DNA of 64,000 bases from Paenibacillus camerounensis (GTDB lineage Bacteria; Bacillota; Bacilli; Paenibacillales; Paenibacillaceae), in the NCBI RefSeq assembly GCF_000723885.1, contig NZ_CCDG010000024.1:62001-126000 (forward strand). Direction: 5' to 3'. Shown here piece after piece: positions 18,676-28,368 of the stretch. A program made the position numbers and the translations under genes. The notes beneath the pieces were generated by a model. It saw only the letters and a list, made by a program, of their open reading frames with translations. It searched no databases and had not been told where the DNA came from. Position 1 is the stretch's first letter. Every line of letters begins with the position of its first letter.

Positions 18676-20358
18676 TTGTCGAAAAAAAACAACAACAATG
18701 ATAAGCTGCTAATATTCGCACTAGGCGGAGTCGGAGAAATCGGAAAAAACATGTATGTAGTCCAATACGGAAATGACATCGTAGTCGTGGATGCGGGACT
18801 TAAGTTCCCAGAAGAGGATATGCTCGGTATTGATATCGTTATTCCTGATATTTCGTACTTGACGGAGAACCGTGATAAGGTACGAGGAATTGTCCTTACC
18901 CACGGTCACGAAGATCACATCGGCGGATTGTCCTATGTGCTCAAGAATTTGAATGTTCCGGTATACGGAACAAGACTTACCCTTGGTCTTGTTGATAACA
19001 AGCTCAAGGAAGCGAACCTGCTTGGCGAAACCAAGCGTATTCTGATTAATGAGGATTCTGTCATCGACCTGGGAACTTCCCTGCAGGTGACGTTCTTCAG
19101 AACAAACCACAGTATTCCGGATTCCGTTGGCGTATGCATTGAGACACCGGAAGGTAATGTTGTGCATACAGGCGACTTCAAATTTGACCATACACCAGTC
19201 AATGGCCAATATGCGAACCTGCACCGGATGGCGGAAATCGGACAGAAGGGTGTACTTGCCCTTATGTCAGACAGTACCAATGCCGAGAAGCCGGGCTTTA
19301 CCCCTTCGGAGAAAAACGTCGGCATCGTGCTGGAGGATATTTTCCGTAAGGCTGACCAGCGCGTAGTTGTGGCGACTTTCGCCTCTAACGTACACCGTAT
19401 CCAGCAGGTAGTGAACGCCGCAGAATCGACAGGCCGCAAGATCACTGTTATCGGACGCAGCATGGTGAATGTGGTTGCTATTGCTTCCGAGCTGGGTTAC
19501 CTGCATGTACCGGACGGTATGCTGATTGAGCCTGAGGAAATGAACCGGATGGCAGCGAACCGCGTTGTTGTGCTCTGCACAGGCAGCCAGGGCGAGCCGA
19601 TGTCTGCACTTACACGCATGGCACGCTCCAGCCACCGCAAGGTGGATATCCTGCCGGGAGATACCGTTATCATTGCGGCAACTCCGGTTCCGGGTAACGA
19701 GAAATATGTCGGCCGTACCATTGATGAGCTGTTCCGTCTCGGTGCCAACGTAATCTACAGCGGCTCGAACTCCGGTGTTCACGTATCCGGTCACGGCAGC
19801 CAGGAAGAGCTTAAGCTGATGCTGAACCTCATGAAGCCGAAATACTTCATTCCGATCCACGGTGAATTCCGTATGCAGCGCAGACATGCGCTTCTGGCAG
19901 AATCAGTGGGCGTGGAGCCAAGCAATATCTTTATCACTGAAATCGGTGAAGTGATTGAAATTCAAAGCGGCGGAGCCCGCAGAGCCGGTAAGGTTACTGC
20001 AGGAAACGTTCTGATTGACGGTCTGGGTGTCGGCGATGTGGGTAACATCGTACTCCGCGACCGTAAGCTGCTGTCCCAGGATGGTATCCTGGTAGTGGTT
20101 GTTACTCTGAGTAAGCAGAATGGAGCGATTGTCTCCGGGCCGGATATTATTTCCCGCGGCTTTGTATATGTCCGTGAGTCCGAAGGACTTCTGGACGAAG
20201 CCAACCGCATCGTAGCCAGCACTCTGCAGCGCCTGATGAGCGAGAAGGTCAACGAATGGGCTTCCCTCAAGACAAGCGTAAAAGATTCGCTCGGCCGTTT
20301 CCTGTACGAACAGACACGCCGCAGACCGATGATTCTGCCGATCATTATGGAAGTTTAA
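18676..20358 (+). CDS. rnj: Ribonuclease J
   Basis: 560 residues of the beta-CASP metallo-beta-lactamase family. The metal site HGHEDHIGG (H76, H78, D80, H81) is complete, the beta-CASP part contains GSQGEPMSAL and SGHGSQEEL, and the protein ends RRPMILPIIMEV. RNase J has 5'-3' exo- and endonuclease activity on RNA. The location after dapA is that of rnjB in B. subtilis, but the active-site motif is the intact, RnjA-like form, so I leave A or B open. The TTG start is preceded by TAGGAGGG. Confidence 0.93.
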   Translation: MSKKNNNNDKLLIFALGGVGEIGKNMYVVQYGNDIVVVDAGLKFPEEDMLGIDIVIPDISYLTENRDKVRGIVLTHGHEDHIGGLSYVLKNLNVPVYGTRLTLGLVDNKLKEANLLGETKRILINEDSVIDLGTSLQVTFFRTNHSIPDSVGVCIETPEGNVVHTGDFKFDHTPVNGQYANLHRMAEIGQKGVLALMSDSTNAEKPGFTPSEKNVGIVLEDIFRKADQRVVVATFASNVHRIQQVVNAAESTGRKITVIGRSMVNVVAIASELGYLHVPDGMLIEPEEMNRMAANRVVVLCTGSQGEPMSALTRMARSSHRKVDILPGDTVIIAATPVPGNEKYVGRTIDELFRLGANVIYSGSNSGVHVSGHGSQEELKLMLNLMKPKYFIPIHGEFRMQRRHALLAESVGVEPSNIFITEIGEVIEIQSGGARRAGKVTAGNVLIDGLGVGDVGNIVLRDRKLLSQDGILVVVVTLSKQNGAIVSGPDIISRGFVYVRESEGLLDEANRIVASTLQRLMSEKVNEWASLKTSVKDSLGRFLYEQTRRRPMILPIIMEV

Positions 20359-20397
20359 GAAGACAGTTACTTTTGTTTAAATAAGCAGGGCCTATAG

Positions 20398-20462
20398 GGC
20401 CCCTTCTCCCCCCCGGAAATATTGGACGGTTTCCGGGGACGAAGGGGTCTTTGTTTTTTTTA
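20398..20462 (+). terminator. Strong terminator after the RNase J gene
   Basis: GGCCCCTTC and CCCCCGGAAA pair with TTTCCGGGG and GAAGGGGTC in a two-part stem, followed by a long T-run. Confidence 0.9.
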
Positions 20463-20474
20463 ACACAATGGGAC

Positions 20475-20499
20475 AACATTTCCTCCGTTCAATCGTTAT
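20475..20499 (+). promoter_or_regulatory. Candidate ECF-sigma promoter, probably autoregulatory
   Basis: AAC (20475-20477), a 16-base spacer and CGT (20494-20496) followed by TATAC form the AAC-N16-CGT pattern of ECF sigma promoters. It lies right before the ECF sigma gene, so it is most likely recognised by that sigma factor itself. The leader would be only about 15 bases. Confidence 0.6.
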
Positions 20500-20518
20500 A
20501 CTGCCAGGGAGGTGCATA

Positions 20519-21016
20519 ATGGGGGCTAAGCTGAAGGAACAGCTGCTGGGGTCCAAGATGGCCGAGATCCGCAGATATTTGATCCGTCTGGGCGCAGCGC
20601 CTGAGGATGCAGAGGATATCGTGCAGGATACAGTCTGCAAAGCACTGCAGTATATCAGCGGAATTGAAGAGCGCAATTTCAGCGCCTGGCTCTATAAGGT
20701 TGCAATTAACCGCTATTATGATTTGTGCCGCAGACATAAACGGTTTCAGTTCACCATGGAGGCAGAGGAGCAGGCGGCGCCTGACAGGGAGCAGCCGGAG
20801 TCACAGTTATTGCAGCGTGAGCAGAAGGAACGGATCGAGGAGACGCTGAACCGGCTGGTTCCGGCGAACCGTCAGCTGATCCTGCTCAAATATGAAATGG
20901 GCTTTACGTATAAAGAAATTGCAGCGCTGCTGGGGATCAATGAAGGAACGGTTAAGGCATCTCTATACCGGGCCAGACAACAATTTCAACAATTTTACGG
21001 AGGTGAGGCACATTGA
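20519..21016 (+). CDS. ECF-type RNA polymerase sigma factor
   Basis: 165 residues with sigma region 2 (APEDAEDIVQDTVCKALQYI, then the NFSAWLYKVAINRYYDLCRR core) and region 4 (ILLKYEMGFTYKEIAALLGINEGTVKASLYRAR). I chose the ATG at 20519, which follows GGGAGGTG; an in-frame ATG at 20468 lies upstream of the promoter candidate. The gene overlaps the following anti-sigma gene by 4 bases. The signal is unknown; cell-envelope stress is common for such pairs. I cannot assign a B. subtilis sigma name. Confidence 0.92.
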   Translation: MGAKLKEQLLGSKMAEIRRYLIRLGAAPEDAEDIVQDTVCKALQYISGIEERNFSAWLYKVAINRYYDLCRRHKRFQFTMEAEEQAAPDREQPESQLLQREQKERIEETLNRLVPANRQLILLKYEMGFTYKEIAALLGINEGTVKASLYRARQQFQQFYGGEAH

Positions 21017-22023
21017 CTGCCCCATGGAACGAAGAAGAGGACAAACAGCTGTCACAGGTGCTCAAAAAGGCTAAACGAAAAAGCACGGTACGCAGTATTA
21101 TCATTTCACTGGCAGTAGTGCTGGTGACGTTAACGGCTATCTTTTTTGGTGCGGCCCAAATTGTCAACCACAGGTCAGGCGAGACGCTTCAGAGTGAGTG
21201 GATGTACAGAATGATCAGCAGCCCTAACGAATATGAATCGGGATATAAAGATACGAGGGGATTTCTTTCCGGTGTACTGGAAACGAACACCTATAAAATT
21301 ATCGAAGGCGTTCCAATTCCCTGGGAGCAAGAGTGGACTAACTACAATGAATGGTGGTTTCCATTTGCTACAGGCGCGTATGGCGGTTCATCACCTCTGA
21401 CAGTCAGCAATTCGGAGCTGGAGCAGGCCGGATATGATTATGGCAGGCAGTATAACCCGTACAATGGCCAGCGAGAGATGCTTTATTATATTCCACAGGT
21501 AGATTATAACGGGAAGATATTTAATGACCTTCCTCAGCTAAGTGAAATGGAACCGGAGAAGCTTGCGGAAATGTCGCTGTCTTTTGATAAGCCGCATACC
21601 TTTGCTGAAGTACAGGAGATGCTGCCTGCAGGTGTAAGGCCGGTCTGGTATTGGGTTGATACGTACGGGGAGCGGGAAGGCTTCCAGTTCGAACCCCATG
21701 AAGACGGGGATGGCGGAATCTCTGCCCCTCTGCCAATGTCGGGCTATGGGGTATACGGCTTTGGAATCCGTCCCGATTACGAGAAAGTAACACCTGAAGA
21801 TTTTGTAGACTCTGTTCAAAACGGGTTGTCGCGCAAAGACCGGTATTACGATGAATATAAGCAGATCAGTTTGAATTTAAAAAAAGATAAAGCCGCGCCG
21901 GATGCAGACGATGTCCGTATTCTGGGTGTGGTCGTTACAGGTACGGCATCCGGGCTTACCGTTCTCCAAGATCAGAGTTACATCCGTGGGGCGGTGCTGG
22001 GGGCAGTTGTAGACAAATACTAA
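21013..22023 (+). CDS. Membrane anti-sigma factor with sigma-regulator N/C-terminal domains
   Basis: 336 residues: a cytoplasmic N terminus rich in Lys/Glu (1-28), one transmembrane helix (about 29-52), and a large extracytoplasmic part. The layout and sequence style match the Sigma_reg_N / Sigma_reg_C anti-sigma proteins of Bacilli; this is by recognition only. The TTG start is forced, since there is no in-frame ATG near; it overlaps the sigma stop and has ACGGAGGTGAG upstream. It is inferred to hold the upstream sigma factor inactive until a signal is sensed outside. Confidence 0.8.
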   Translation: MTAPWNEEEDKQLSQVLKKAKRKSTVRSIIISLAVVLVTLTAIFFGAAQIVNHRSGETLQSEWMYRMISSPNEYESGYKDTRGFLSGVLETNTYKIIEGVPIPWEQEWTNYNEWWFPFATGAYGGSSPLTVSNSELEQAGYDYGRQYNPYNGQREMLYYIPQVDYNGKIFNDLPQLSEMEPEKLAEMSLSFDKPHTFAEVQEMLPAGVRPVWYWVDTYGEREGFQFEPHEDGDGGISAPLPMSGYGVYGFGIRPDYEKVTPEDFVDSVQNGLSRKDRYYDEYKQISLNLKKDKAAPDADDVRILGVVVTGTASGLTVLQDQSYIRGAVLGAVVDKY

Positions 22024-22130
22024 ATTTAAAAGGCTGTTTTTGCATAAGCGGCTCACCGTAAATGTCATACTAAGCACAGTTAGTACGGCTGCAGTGTCAA
22101 TAAGCTGCAAGCGGAAAGGGTGAGCTGCAA

Positions 22131-22910
22131 GTGGAGATGAAGCAGGGTCCAGAAACTGAGAATAACGGTGAAATCCAGCCGGAGGAGGTAAAACCCGCCG
22201 CTGCTGATGCCGCTCCGCCTGCTGTAGGCATTATTAAAGAGCTGGGCCAGACGGCGGTACCGAGTGCGGAGCCGGATATCTTCTGTATGACCATTATCGG
22301 ACAGATCGAAGGGCATTTCGTGCTTCCGCCGCACAACAAAACAACAAAATATGAGCATATTATTCCGCAGCTGGTTGCAGCGGAGCAGAACAAGAATATT
22401 AAAGGCCTTCTGATCATTCTCAACACGGTAGGTGGTGATGTTGAAGCAGGACTGGCTATTGCCGAGATGATTGCCTCCCTGTCCAAGCCGACAGTAACGG
22501 TCGTTATCGGCGGGGGACACAGCATCGGTGTGCCGATTGCAGTCGCGTCAACCTATTCCATTATTGCCGAGAGCGCAACGATGACGATCCACCCGATCCG
22601 GATGAACGGTCTGGTTATCGGCGTGCCGCAGACCTTTGAGTATATGGAACGGATGCAGGAGCGGATGGTCCGTTTCGTTACCTCCCATTCCCGGATCAGT
22701 GAACAGCAATTTAAGGATCTGATGTTTAAGACCGGTGAGCTTAACCGTGACATCGGCACCGCTGTCGGCGGCTTCGATGCCGTTAAATTCGGACTGATGG
22801 ATGAGGTTGGCGGAATCGGTGCCGCGCTGGCCCATCTCAACCGGATGATTGCCGGTACAGCTATACCGGCTGTATCAGGCGGGCTGATGCAGGGGGGGCT
22901 GACACAATGA
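22131..22910 (+). CDS. tepA: ClpP-like translocation-enhancing protein TepA
   Basis: 259 residues, ClpP/crotonase fold. The central part has [22 protein letters not shown] and [13 protein letters not shown], with the serine of HSIG in the ClpP nucleophile position. Its B. subtilis homologue (YmfB/TepA) was linked to protein translocation. It precedes ylzJ and spoIIIE as in other Bacilli. The GTG start follows AAGGGTGAG. Upstream, TGCATA and CATACTA are spaced 19 bases apart (22041-22072), a poor match to a SigG promoter; TACTAA/TTAGTA also form an inverted repeat there. Confidence 0.9.
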   Translation: MEMKQGPETENNGEIQPEEVKPAAADAAPPAVGIIKELGQTAVPSAEPDIFCMTIIGQIEGHFVLPPHNKTTKYEHIIPQLVAAEQNKNIKGLLIILNTVGGDVEAGLAIAEMIASLSKPTVTVVIGGGHSIGVPIAVASTYSIIAESATMTIHPIRMNGLVIGVPQTFEYMERMQERMVRFVTSHSRISEQQFKDLMFKTGELNRDIGTAVGGFDAVKFGLMDEVGGIGAALAHLNRMIAGTAIPAVSGGLMQGGLTQ

Positions 22911-23122
22911 CCTTTTATACAGTGGTGCCGCTTGAGCAAATGTTTGAGGGAGCTTACAGCTCCGGACAGCAGGCAGAAGAGGTAATGATTAGCGGAATGC
23001 TGATGCAGGTTGAGCCGCTGGAAGGCAGACAGGCACGGATTATCCGGCTGCTGCAGTGTCCGCTGGACAAGTATCTTAACCCGGCATTCGCTCCCGGTGC
23101 AGTTATTGATTACGATAAATAA
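22907..23122 (+). CDS. ylzJ: YlzJ-like small protein
   Basis: 71 residues of unknown function with the YlzJ pattern: [13 protein letters not shown] at the start and a [10 protein letters not shown] segment near the end. It overlaps tepA by 4 bases (ATGA) and lies before spoIIIE, the same order as in B. subtilis, which supports both its identity and its co-translation with tepA. Confidence 0.85.
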   Translation: MTFYTVVPLEQMFEGAYSSGQQAEEVMISGMLMQVEPLEGRQARIIRLLQCPLDKYLNPAFAPGAVIDYDK

Positions 23123-23211
23123 TTTAATGTCATGAAGTTGCATTTTTTTACAGAACAGAACATAGGTACGCCACGCCATTATATGGTATAATGTTGCCGG
23201 GGGTGGCTGGC

Positions 23212-25878
23212 GTGGCTAAACGGAGAAAAAGAAAGTCAAAGAAAAAAGCGACAATCGGCAGCGTTCTTAAATATGAAATTTACGGAATTATGCTTATTAC
23301 CATTTCGGTAATTGCCCTGTCCGGCGAAGCTGCTGTAGGGCGTTCCCTGTCCAGTATGGCCGGATATCTGCTGGGCAGATTTTATTTTGTTCTGCCGGTT
23401 GTCGGCATTATTTACGGCCTGATGGTAATGATACACAGAAAGTGGCCGTCCGGCTGGAACAGCCGTTATACGGGGGCTGTTTTACTGGTAGTGTCTTTAT
23501 GTCTAATGAGTTCAATATCGGCCATGCAGCAGAAGCTGGGACCTGTAAACATGCTGCATCCCGGCAATGTGATGGCACAAATACATAATGATCTTTCCGG
23601 TGCGCTTAAGCCCGGTACAAATGACAGCAGTGTCTATCTGCTGGGCAAGGATATTAGCGGAGGATATGTGGGGGCGCTGGTATTCTCAGCCCTGTTGTGG
23701 CTGTTTGGTACATTGGGAGCCAAGCTGATTATGATCGTCATGCTTGCAATCAGCTTTATGCTGGTTACTAATCTCTCCTATGTGGAGCTCTTCTCGCTGC
23801 TGCGGTTACGGTCGGTGAAGCTTATTGAGAACCTCCGGCAGCGTGCGGCCAACCGCCCGGCTGCGGTTCCGGTAACCCCGCGCCAAGCCAGAGCGGACAG
23901 AGCCGCAGCGGCAGCGCCTCCGGATATTGAGGAGGAAGAGGAAGAAGAGGACGAGCCTTCCCTGCCGCAAAGAAGCAGGCCTCTGTTTATCAGCCGGATC
24001 GGCAACTGGATCAGCGGTGCCTCTAAATCTCCGCCTGATGAAGGTCCAGACCAGGGCTTGCAGACAAATGGAGCGCCGGCAGGCTCTGCCTCCCAGGTTC
24101 TTCCGGTTATTTCCGGGCTGGAGGCCGACAATGCACGTGGTGCATCTGAACATTCGTCATCTGAAAATGCAGATGAAGATCAGGGGCCTGTAACACCGAT
24201 CATACGGGATTTCTTTGAACATATACGTTCAGAAGGGTTAAGTGAGGAAGAGCGGGAGGAGTGGAGCGGTTTTTCACCGGCTGCACGCAGTGCAGGAACA
24301 CGCGGTCCGGCTGCTCCAGACAGTCCTGCAGCTGCCCGGCCGGCCGGTGCAGCGGACGTGCCTGATGAGGATGTTACAGTGGAGCTTGACGGGCTTTTAG
24401 GTACAGCTGAGGGCGGAGAGCCTGTTCCGGCTCCGCCGCTTCCACCGCCACCTAAGCCCTATAAGCTTCCCCCGTTCCGGCTGCTATCTAAGCCGAACGG
24501 GGGCGGCAAGGCGGGAGACCAGAACGATTACATGCAGACTGCACGTAAGCTGGAGGCAACACTGGAGAGCTTCGGTGTCCGGGCCAAAGTGCTTGAGGTG
24601 GTACGCGGACCTGCCGTAACCCGCTATGAAATTCAGCCCGATATAGGCGTTAAGGTCAGCCGGATCGTTAATCTGACCGATGACATCGCCTTGGCGCTGG
24701 CAGCCAAGGATATCCGGATGGAAGCTCCGATTCCCGGCAAATCAGCAATAGGGATCGAAGTTCCGAACCCTGAAGTTTCCGTTGTGACGATGCGTGAGGT
24801 AATGGAGACCCAGATTTTCCAGGATGCTGAATCGCGGCTGTCGATAGCATTCGGGCGTGACATTTCCGGACAGACCATCATCGGTAATCTGGCTAAGATG
24901 CCCCATCTGCTTGTGGCTGGCGCGACGGGATCAGGAAAGTCTGTATGTATTAACGGTATCATCACCAGTATTTTATACAAAGCCAAGCCAGACGAGGTCA
25001 AGTTCCTGATGGTCGATCCTAAGATGGTGGAGCTCAATGTATATAACGGGATTCCCCACCTGCTTGCTCCGGTAGTTACAGATCCGAAACGGGCCAGCTT
25101 AGCCCTTAAGAAGATTGTAGTGGAGATGGAGAAGCGTTATGAGCTGTTCTCCAAATCGGGAACGCGGAATGTAGAAGGGTACAATAATCTGATGAAAGAT
25201 AATCCGGCTGCTATTCTTCCTTATATTGTAGTTATTGTGGACGAGCTTGCCGACTTGATGATGGTCGCTGCGAATGATGTAGAGGATGCGATCTGCCGGC
25301 TGGCGCAAATGGCTCGTGCAGCGGGTATCCATCTGATTATCGCCACCCAGCGGCCTTCCGTTGACGTAATCACCGGTCTGATCAAGGCGAATATCCCTTC
25401 CCGGATCGCTTTCGGTGTATCCTCGAATGTGGATTCCCGGACCATTCTGGATATGCCCGGTGCAGAGAAGCTGCTCGGACGGGGAGACATGCTATTCCTC
25501 CCGATGGGGGCTTCCAAGCCGGTCCGCGTCCAGGGTGCCTTCATGAGTGATCAGGAGGTTGAGACAATCGTCCAGTTCGTAAGCAGCCAGGGTGAAGCCG
25601 AGTATGATGAGACGCTTGTACCAGAGGTGGATGATATGGTTACCGAAGACCAGGAGCCGCAGGATGAGCTGTATGAACAGGCTGTACAGATTGTACTAGA
25701 AGCGAAGCAGGCCTCCGTTTCATTGCTTCAGCGGCGGATGCGGGTAGGCTACACCCGTGCTGCCAGGCTAATTGATGCTATGGAAGCCCGGTCGGTTATC
25801 GGCCCTTACGAGGGCAGCAAGCCGCGTGAAGTACTGATGTCACTAGAGCAGTACCAGCAGAACCGGATCAGCTCCTAG
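23212..25878 (+). CDS. spoIIIE: DNA translocase SpoIIIE/FtsK
   Basis: About 888 residues. Basic N terminus, four transmembrane helices in about the first 190 residues, a long acidic/Pro/Ala linker (about 215-430), the motor domain with Walker A GATGSGKS near 570 and Walker [13 protein letters not shown], and a C-terminal winged-helix gamma domain. The motor pumps DNA through the septum. The linker is longer than in B. subtilis (787 residues total). The GTG at 23212 follows GGGGGTGG; an in-frame ATG at 23191 overlaps a TATAAT box (23187-23192), so it is unlikely to be the start. Confidence 0.95.
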   Translation: MAKRRKRKSKKKATIGSVLKYEIYGIMLITISVIALSGEAAVGRSLSSMAGYLLGRFYFVLPVVGIIYGLMVMIHRKWPSGWNSRYTGAVLLVVSLCLMSSISAMQQKLGPVNMLHPGNVMAQIHNDLSGALKPGTNDSSVYLLGKDISGGYVGALVFSALLWLFGTLGAKLIMIVMLAISFMLVTNLSYVELFSLLRLRSVKLIENLRQRAANRPAAVPVTPRQARADRAAAAAPPDIEEEEEEEDEPSLPQRSRPLFISRIGNWISGASKSPPDEGPDQGLQTNGAPAGSASQVLPVISGLEADNARGASEHSSSENADEDQGPVTPIIRDFFEHIRSEGLSEEEREEWSGFSPAARSAGTRGPAAPDSPAAARPAGAADVPDEDVTVELDGLLGTAEGGEPVPAPPLPPPPKPYKLPPFRLLSKPNGGGKAGDQNDYMQTARKLEATLESFGVRAKVLEVVRGPAVTRYEIQPDIGVKVSRIVNLTDDIALALAAKDIRMEAPIPGKSAIGIEVPNPEVSVVTMREVMETQIFQDAESRLSIAFGRDISGQTIIGNLAKMPHLLVAGATGSGKSVCINGIITSILYKAKPDEVKFLMVDPKMVELNVYNGIPHLLAPVVTDPKRASLALKKIVVEMEKRYELFSKSGTRNVEGYNNLMKDNPAAILPYIVVIVDELADLMMVAANDVEDAICRLAQMARAAGIHLIIATQRPSVDVITGLIKANIPSRIAFGVSSNVDSRTILDMPGAEKLLGRGDMLFLPMGASKPVRVQGAFMSDQEVETIVQFVSSQGEAEYDETLVPEVDDMVTEDQEPQDELYEQAVQIVLEAKQASVSLLQRRMRVGYTRAARLIDAMEARSVIGPYEGSKPREVLMSLEQYQQNRISS

Positions 25879-25912
25879 ATCCTAGACAGGCTTTTTGAGC
25901 GTAATGACAAGG

Positions 25913-25944
25913 GCACTCTTTCCTTACCAGAAGAGTGCTTTTTT
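25913..25944 (+). terminator. Terminator after spoIIIE
   Basis: GCACTCTT pairs perfectly with AAGAGTGC around a 10-base loop, followed by six T residues. Confidence 0.92.
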
Positions 25945-25974
25945 GCTGTGATTGTTAGCAGCTCATTCTGTCCA

Positions 25975-26005
25975 TGCATAGGATGTCCTGCCAGTCGTCA
26001 TAATA
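25975..26005 (+). promoter_or_regulatory. Candidate SigG promoter of sleB
   Basis: TGCATA (25975-25980), an 18-base spacer and CATAATA (25999-26005) fit the forespore SigG pattern. sleB of B. subtilis is a SigG gene, and the transcription start would fall about 40 bases before the chosen start codon. Confidence 0.6.
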
Positions 26006-26054
26006 ACTTTAGCCATCCATGTTGAACCTACAAGAGAAAGGTAGAGCGACTCTA

Positions 26055-26915
26055 ATGAAAAAACAGAAGCAATGGATATTAGCCTTAATGACGCTGGCGC
26101 TGGCTGCTGCACCGTTTGCAGGGTTATTCTTTAAGGATCATGAGGCCTATGCTGATCCACAGCAGACGGAAGCTGCCAGTCCAATCAACACTGAAGAGGT
26201 ACTGCCTGCTTTCGGGACTACCCCGCTCAAGGTGGGCTCATCAGGGCAAGACGTATACGAGCTCCAAGGCAGACTGAAGCATCTCGGGTACTACAGCGGC
26301 AAGATAGACAGCCAGTTCGGCACAAAAACCAAAAATGCAGTGACCTGGTTCCAGTGGAAATTCGGGATGAAGGCTGACGGCGTCGTCGGTGCAAAAACAA
26401 AGCTGAAGCTGTACAACGCAACAAAGGCATGGAAACCGACGGAGCCTTCAACTACTACAGCAAAAAAGAACTCCGGCAACACTGACACAGCCGCCAAAGC
26501 CGGCAATGCCGCAAAAAAGAACAGCGGTGCCGAGCTGTCCTCAGGCAATACAATGGGCCTCTCTGAAAATGATCTGAAGATCATGGCCAATGCTGTATAC
26601 GGTGAATCGCGCGGCGAACCGTTTGAGGGCCAGGTTGCGGTAGCAGCGGTAATATTGAACCGGGTCAAATCCCCGAGCTTTCCCAACACCCCGTCAGGCG
26701 TCATTTTCCAGCCCGGTGCTTTCACGGCCGTAGCTGACGGACAGATTTACCTTGAGCCCAATGAACAGGCCCGCAAGGCTGTACAGCAGGCTCTGAACGG
26801 CTGGGATCCTTCCGGCGGCTGCTTGTATTATTTTAATCCGAAGACAGCGACCTCCAAGTGGATCTGGACACGGCCGCAGGTGATTACAATCGGAGAGCAT
26901 ATTTTCTGTATGTAA
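26055..26915 (+). CDS. sleB: Spore cortex-lytic enzyme SleB
   Basis: 286 residues: signal peptide (MKKQKQWILALMTLALAAAP), a peptidoglycan-binding repeat domain (about 55-125, VGSSGQDVYELQGRLKHLGYY), a Lys/Ala/Thr linker, and a hydrolase_2 catalytic domain from about 175 with the NAVYGESRGEPFEGQVAVAAVILNR region that carries the catalytic Glu. SleB is a lytic transglycosylase that breaks spore cortex during germination. The ATG at 26055 gives the signal peptide; an ATG at 26019 would start only about 7 bases after the predicted transcription start. ypeB, its usual partner, is not next to it. Confidence 0.9.
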   Translation: MKKQKQWILALMTLALAAAPFAGLFFKDHEAYADPQQTEAASPINTEEVLPAFGTTPLKVGSSGQDVYELQGRLKHLGYYSGKIDSQFGTKTKNAVTWFQWKFGMKADGVVGAKTKLKLYNATKAWKPTEPSTTTAKKNSGNTDTAAKAGNAAKKNSGAELSSGNTMGLSENDLKIMANAVYGESRGEPFEGQVAVAAVILNRVKSPSFPNTPSGVIFQPGAFTAVADGQIYLEPNEQARKAVQQALNGWDPSGGCLYYFNPKTATSKWIWTRPQVITIGEHIFCM

Positions 26916-26971
26916 AAAACCACCCAACCGCTGCCGGCGGAACATCAATCCGCCTCTATACACTGACCCAG

Positions 26972-27001
26972 AGCAACCGGTAAATCTTCTGCCGGTTGCT
27001 T
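26972..27001 (+). terminator. Hairpin after sleB, weak terminator
   Basis: AGCAACCGG pairs perfectly with CCGGTTGCT around an 11-base loop. The T tract is broken (TTCCTTAC), so termination may be partial. Confidence 0.5.
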
Positions 27002-27087
27002 CCTTACTTTGGAATGGTTTAGAATGGATAATACTTCATAAACTTAAATTGTAGGGCATCTATCCACGCCGTAAAGGAGTTTTGGAC

Positions 27088-28365
27088 TTGACAAACAATG
27101 GATTTCAACATGGCAACGCCGCAGGCATGCGCATCCATGTGCTGCCGACCAAGGCGTTCAAAACGTTCGCCATTTCCCTCTATGCCGGAGTACCTTTGGA
27201 TGAGAGCACGGTGACTTCAACTGCACTTGCTCCTTTTGTCCTCCGCAGAGGCACAGCCACCTACCCGGAAACTACACAGTTCCGCGAACGGCTGGAGGAG
27301 CTTTATGGAGCCGGGTTCGGCTTCGACATCTACAAGCGAGGCGACTATCAGATTGTCCAGTTTCGGATGGATACGATTAACGATTCTTTTGTCCAGAGCA
27401 AGGAAAGTCTGCTTGGCGAATCATTTGCTTTTCTCGGTGAGGTATTGACCCGTCCTTTACTGGAGGATGGAAGTTTCCGTGCTTCGTACGTAGCGACCGA
27501 ACGTGAGACTGTACGCAAGAAGCTGGAAGCAATCGTGAACGATAAAATGCGTTATGCCGCGGAGCGCTGTATTGAGGAAATGTGCCGCCAGGAGCCTTAC
27601 CGCCTGCATCCGCTTGGGCAAAGATCCGATCTGGACGGAATCACTCCGGCCAGTTTATATGAATCCTATTCAGCCTGGCTGGATGGAGCCATACTGGATC
27701 TGTATGTGGTAGGCGACACTACGCCGGAGGAAGTTGAGAAGCTGGTCCTCCGTCATTTCGGCCGCAGCCACAAGCAGGTGGAAGCCTATGCCTCCAACTT
27801 TAAGCCTGTAACCGTATCAGAGGTCCGCACGGTGGAGGAGAAGCTGGATGTCAATCAGGGTAAGCTTAATATGGGCTTACGCACCTCAATCACTTATTCA
27901 GACGACAAATATGCCTCAGCACTGATGTACAACGGTATTTTGGGCGGGTACCCGCATTCCAAGCTGTTTGTTAACGTACGTGAGAAGGAAAGCCTTGCTT
28001 ACTATGCGTCATCCCGCTATGACGGCCATAAGGGAATCGGAACGATACAGTCAGGGATCGAAACACAGAATTACGATAAGGCTGTCGATATTATCCGCAA
28101 ACAGCTCGAGGAGCTGAAGGCCGGCAATATCAGTGATCTGGAGCTGAATCAGACCAAGGCGATGATCCGCAATCTTTTGTCTGAGATCCAGGATTCTGCC
28201 TTTGAACTGATTTCATTCGATTTCAACCGTCAATTGTCCGGAAAAGACCGCTCTGCCCAGGAGCTGCTGGCTCAAGTGGACAGCACAGGCGCGGAAGATG
28301 TTAAGGCGGCCGCCGGCACCTTCCAACTGGATACGATTTATTTCCTGACAGGGAAGGGGGAATAG
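27088..28365 (+). CDS. ymfF: M16-family protein YmfF (YfmF), EF-P modification-associated
   Basis: 425 residues with the M16 fold but without the HxxEH zinc motif: the corresponding region reads LAPFVLRRGTATYPE. It is therefore probably the non-catalytic partner of the next gene, whose motif is intact. In B. subtilis ymfF, ymfH and ymfI act in the 5-aminopentanol modification of elongation factor P; that role is transferred. The TTG at 27088 is chosen because AAAGGAG lies 8 bases before it; a TTG at 27082 is too close. Confidence 0.88.
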   Translation: MTNNGFQHGNAAGMRIHVLPTKAFKTFAISLYAGVPLDESTVTSTALAPFVLRRGTATYPETTQFRERLEELYGAGFGFDIYKRGDYQIVQFRMDTINDSFVQSKESLLGESFAFLGEVLTRPLLEDGSFRASYVATERETVRKKLEAIVNDKMRYAAERCIEEMCRQEPYRLHPLGQRSDLDGITPASLYESYSAWLDGAILDLYVVGDTTPEEVEKLVLRHFGRSHKQVEAYASNFKPVTVSEVRTVEEKLDVNQGKLNMGLRTSITYSDDKYASALMYNGILGGYPHSKLFVNVREKESLAYYASSRYDGHKGIGTIQSGIETQNYDKAVDIIRKQLEELKAGNISDLELNQTKAMIRNLLSEIQDSAFELISFDFNRQLSGKDRSAQELLAQVDSTGAEDVKAAAGTFQLDTIYFLTGKGE

Positions 28366-28368
28366 CAG

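Noticed and set aside
18411..18701. 96-codon GTG frame before the RNase J gene
   Set aside because: It overlaps the RNase J start, lacks a ribosome binding site and has no recognisable features.
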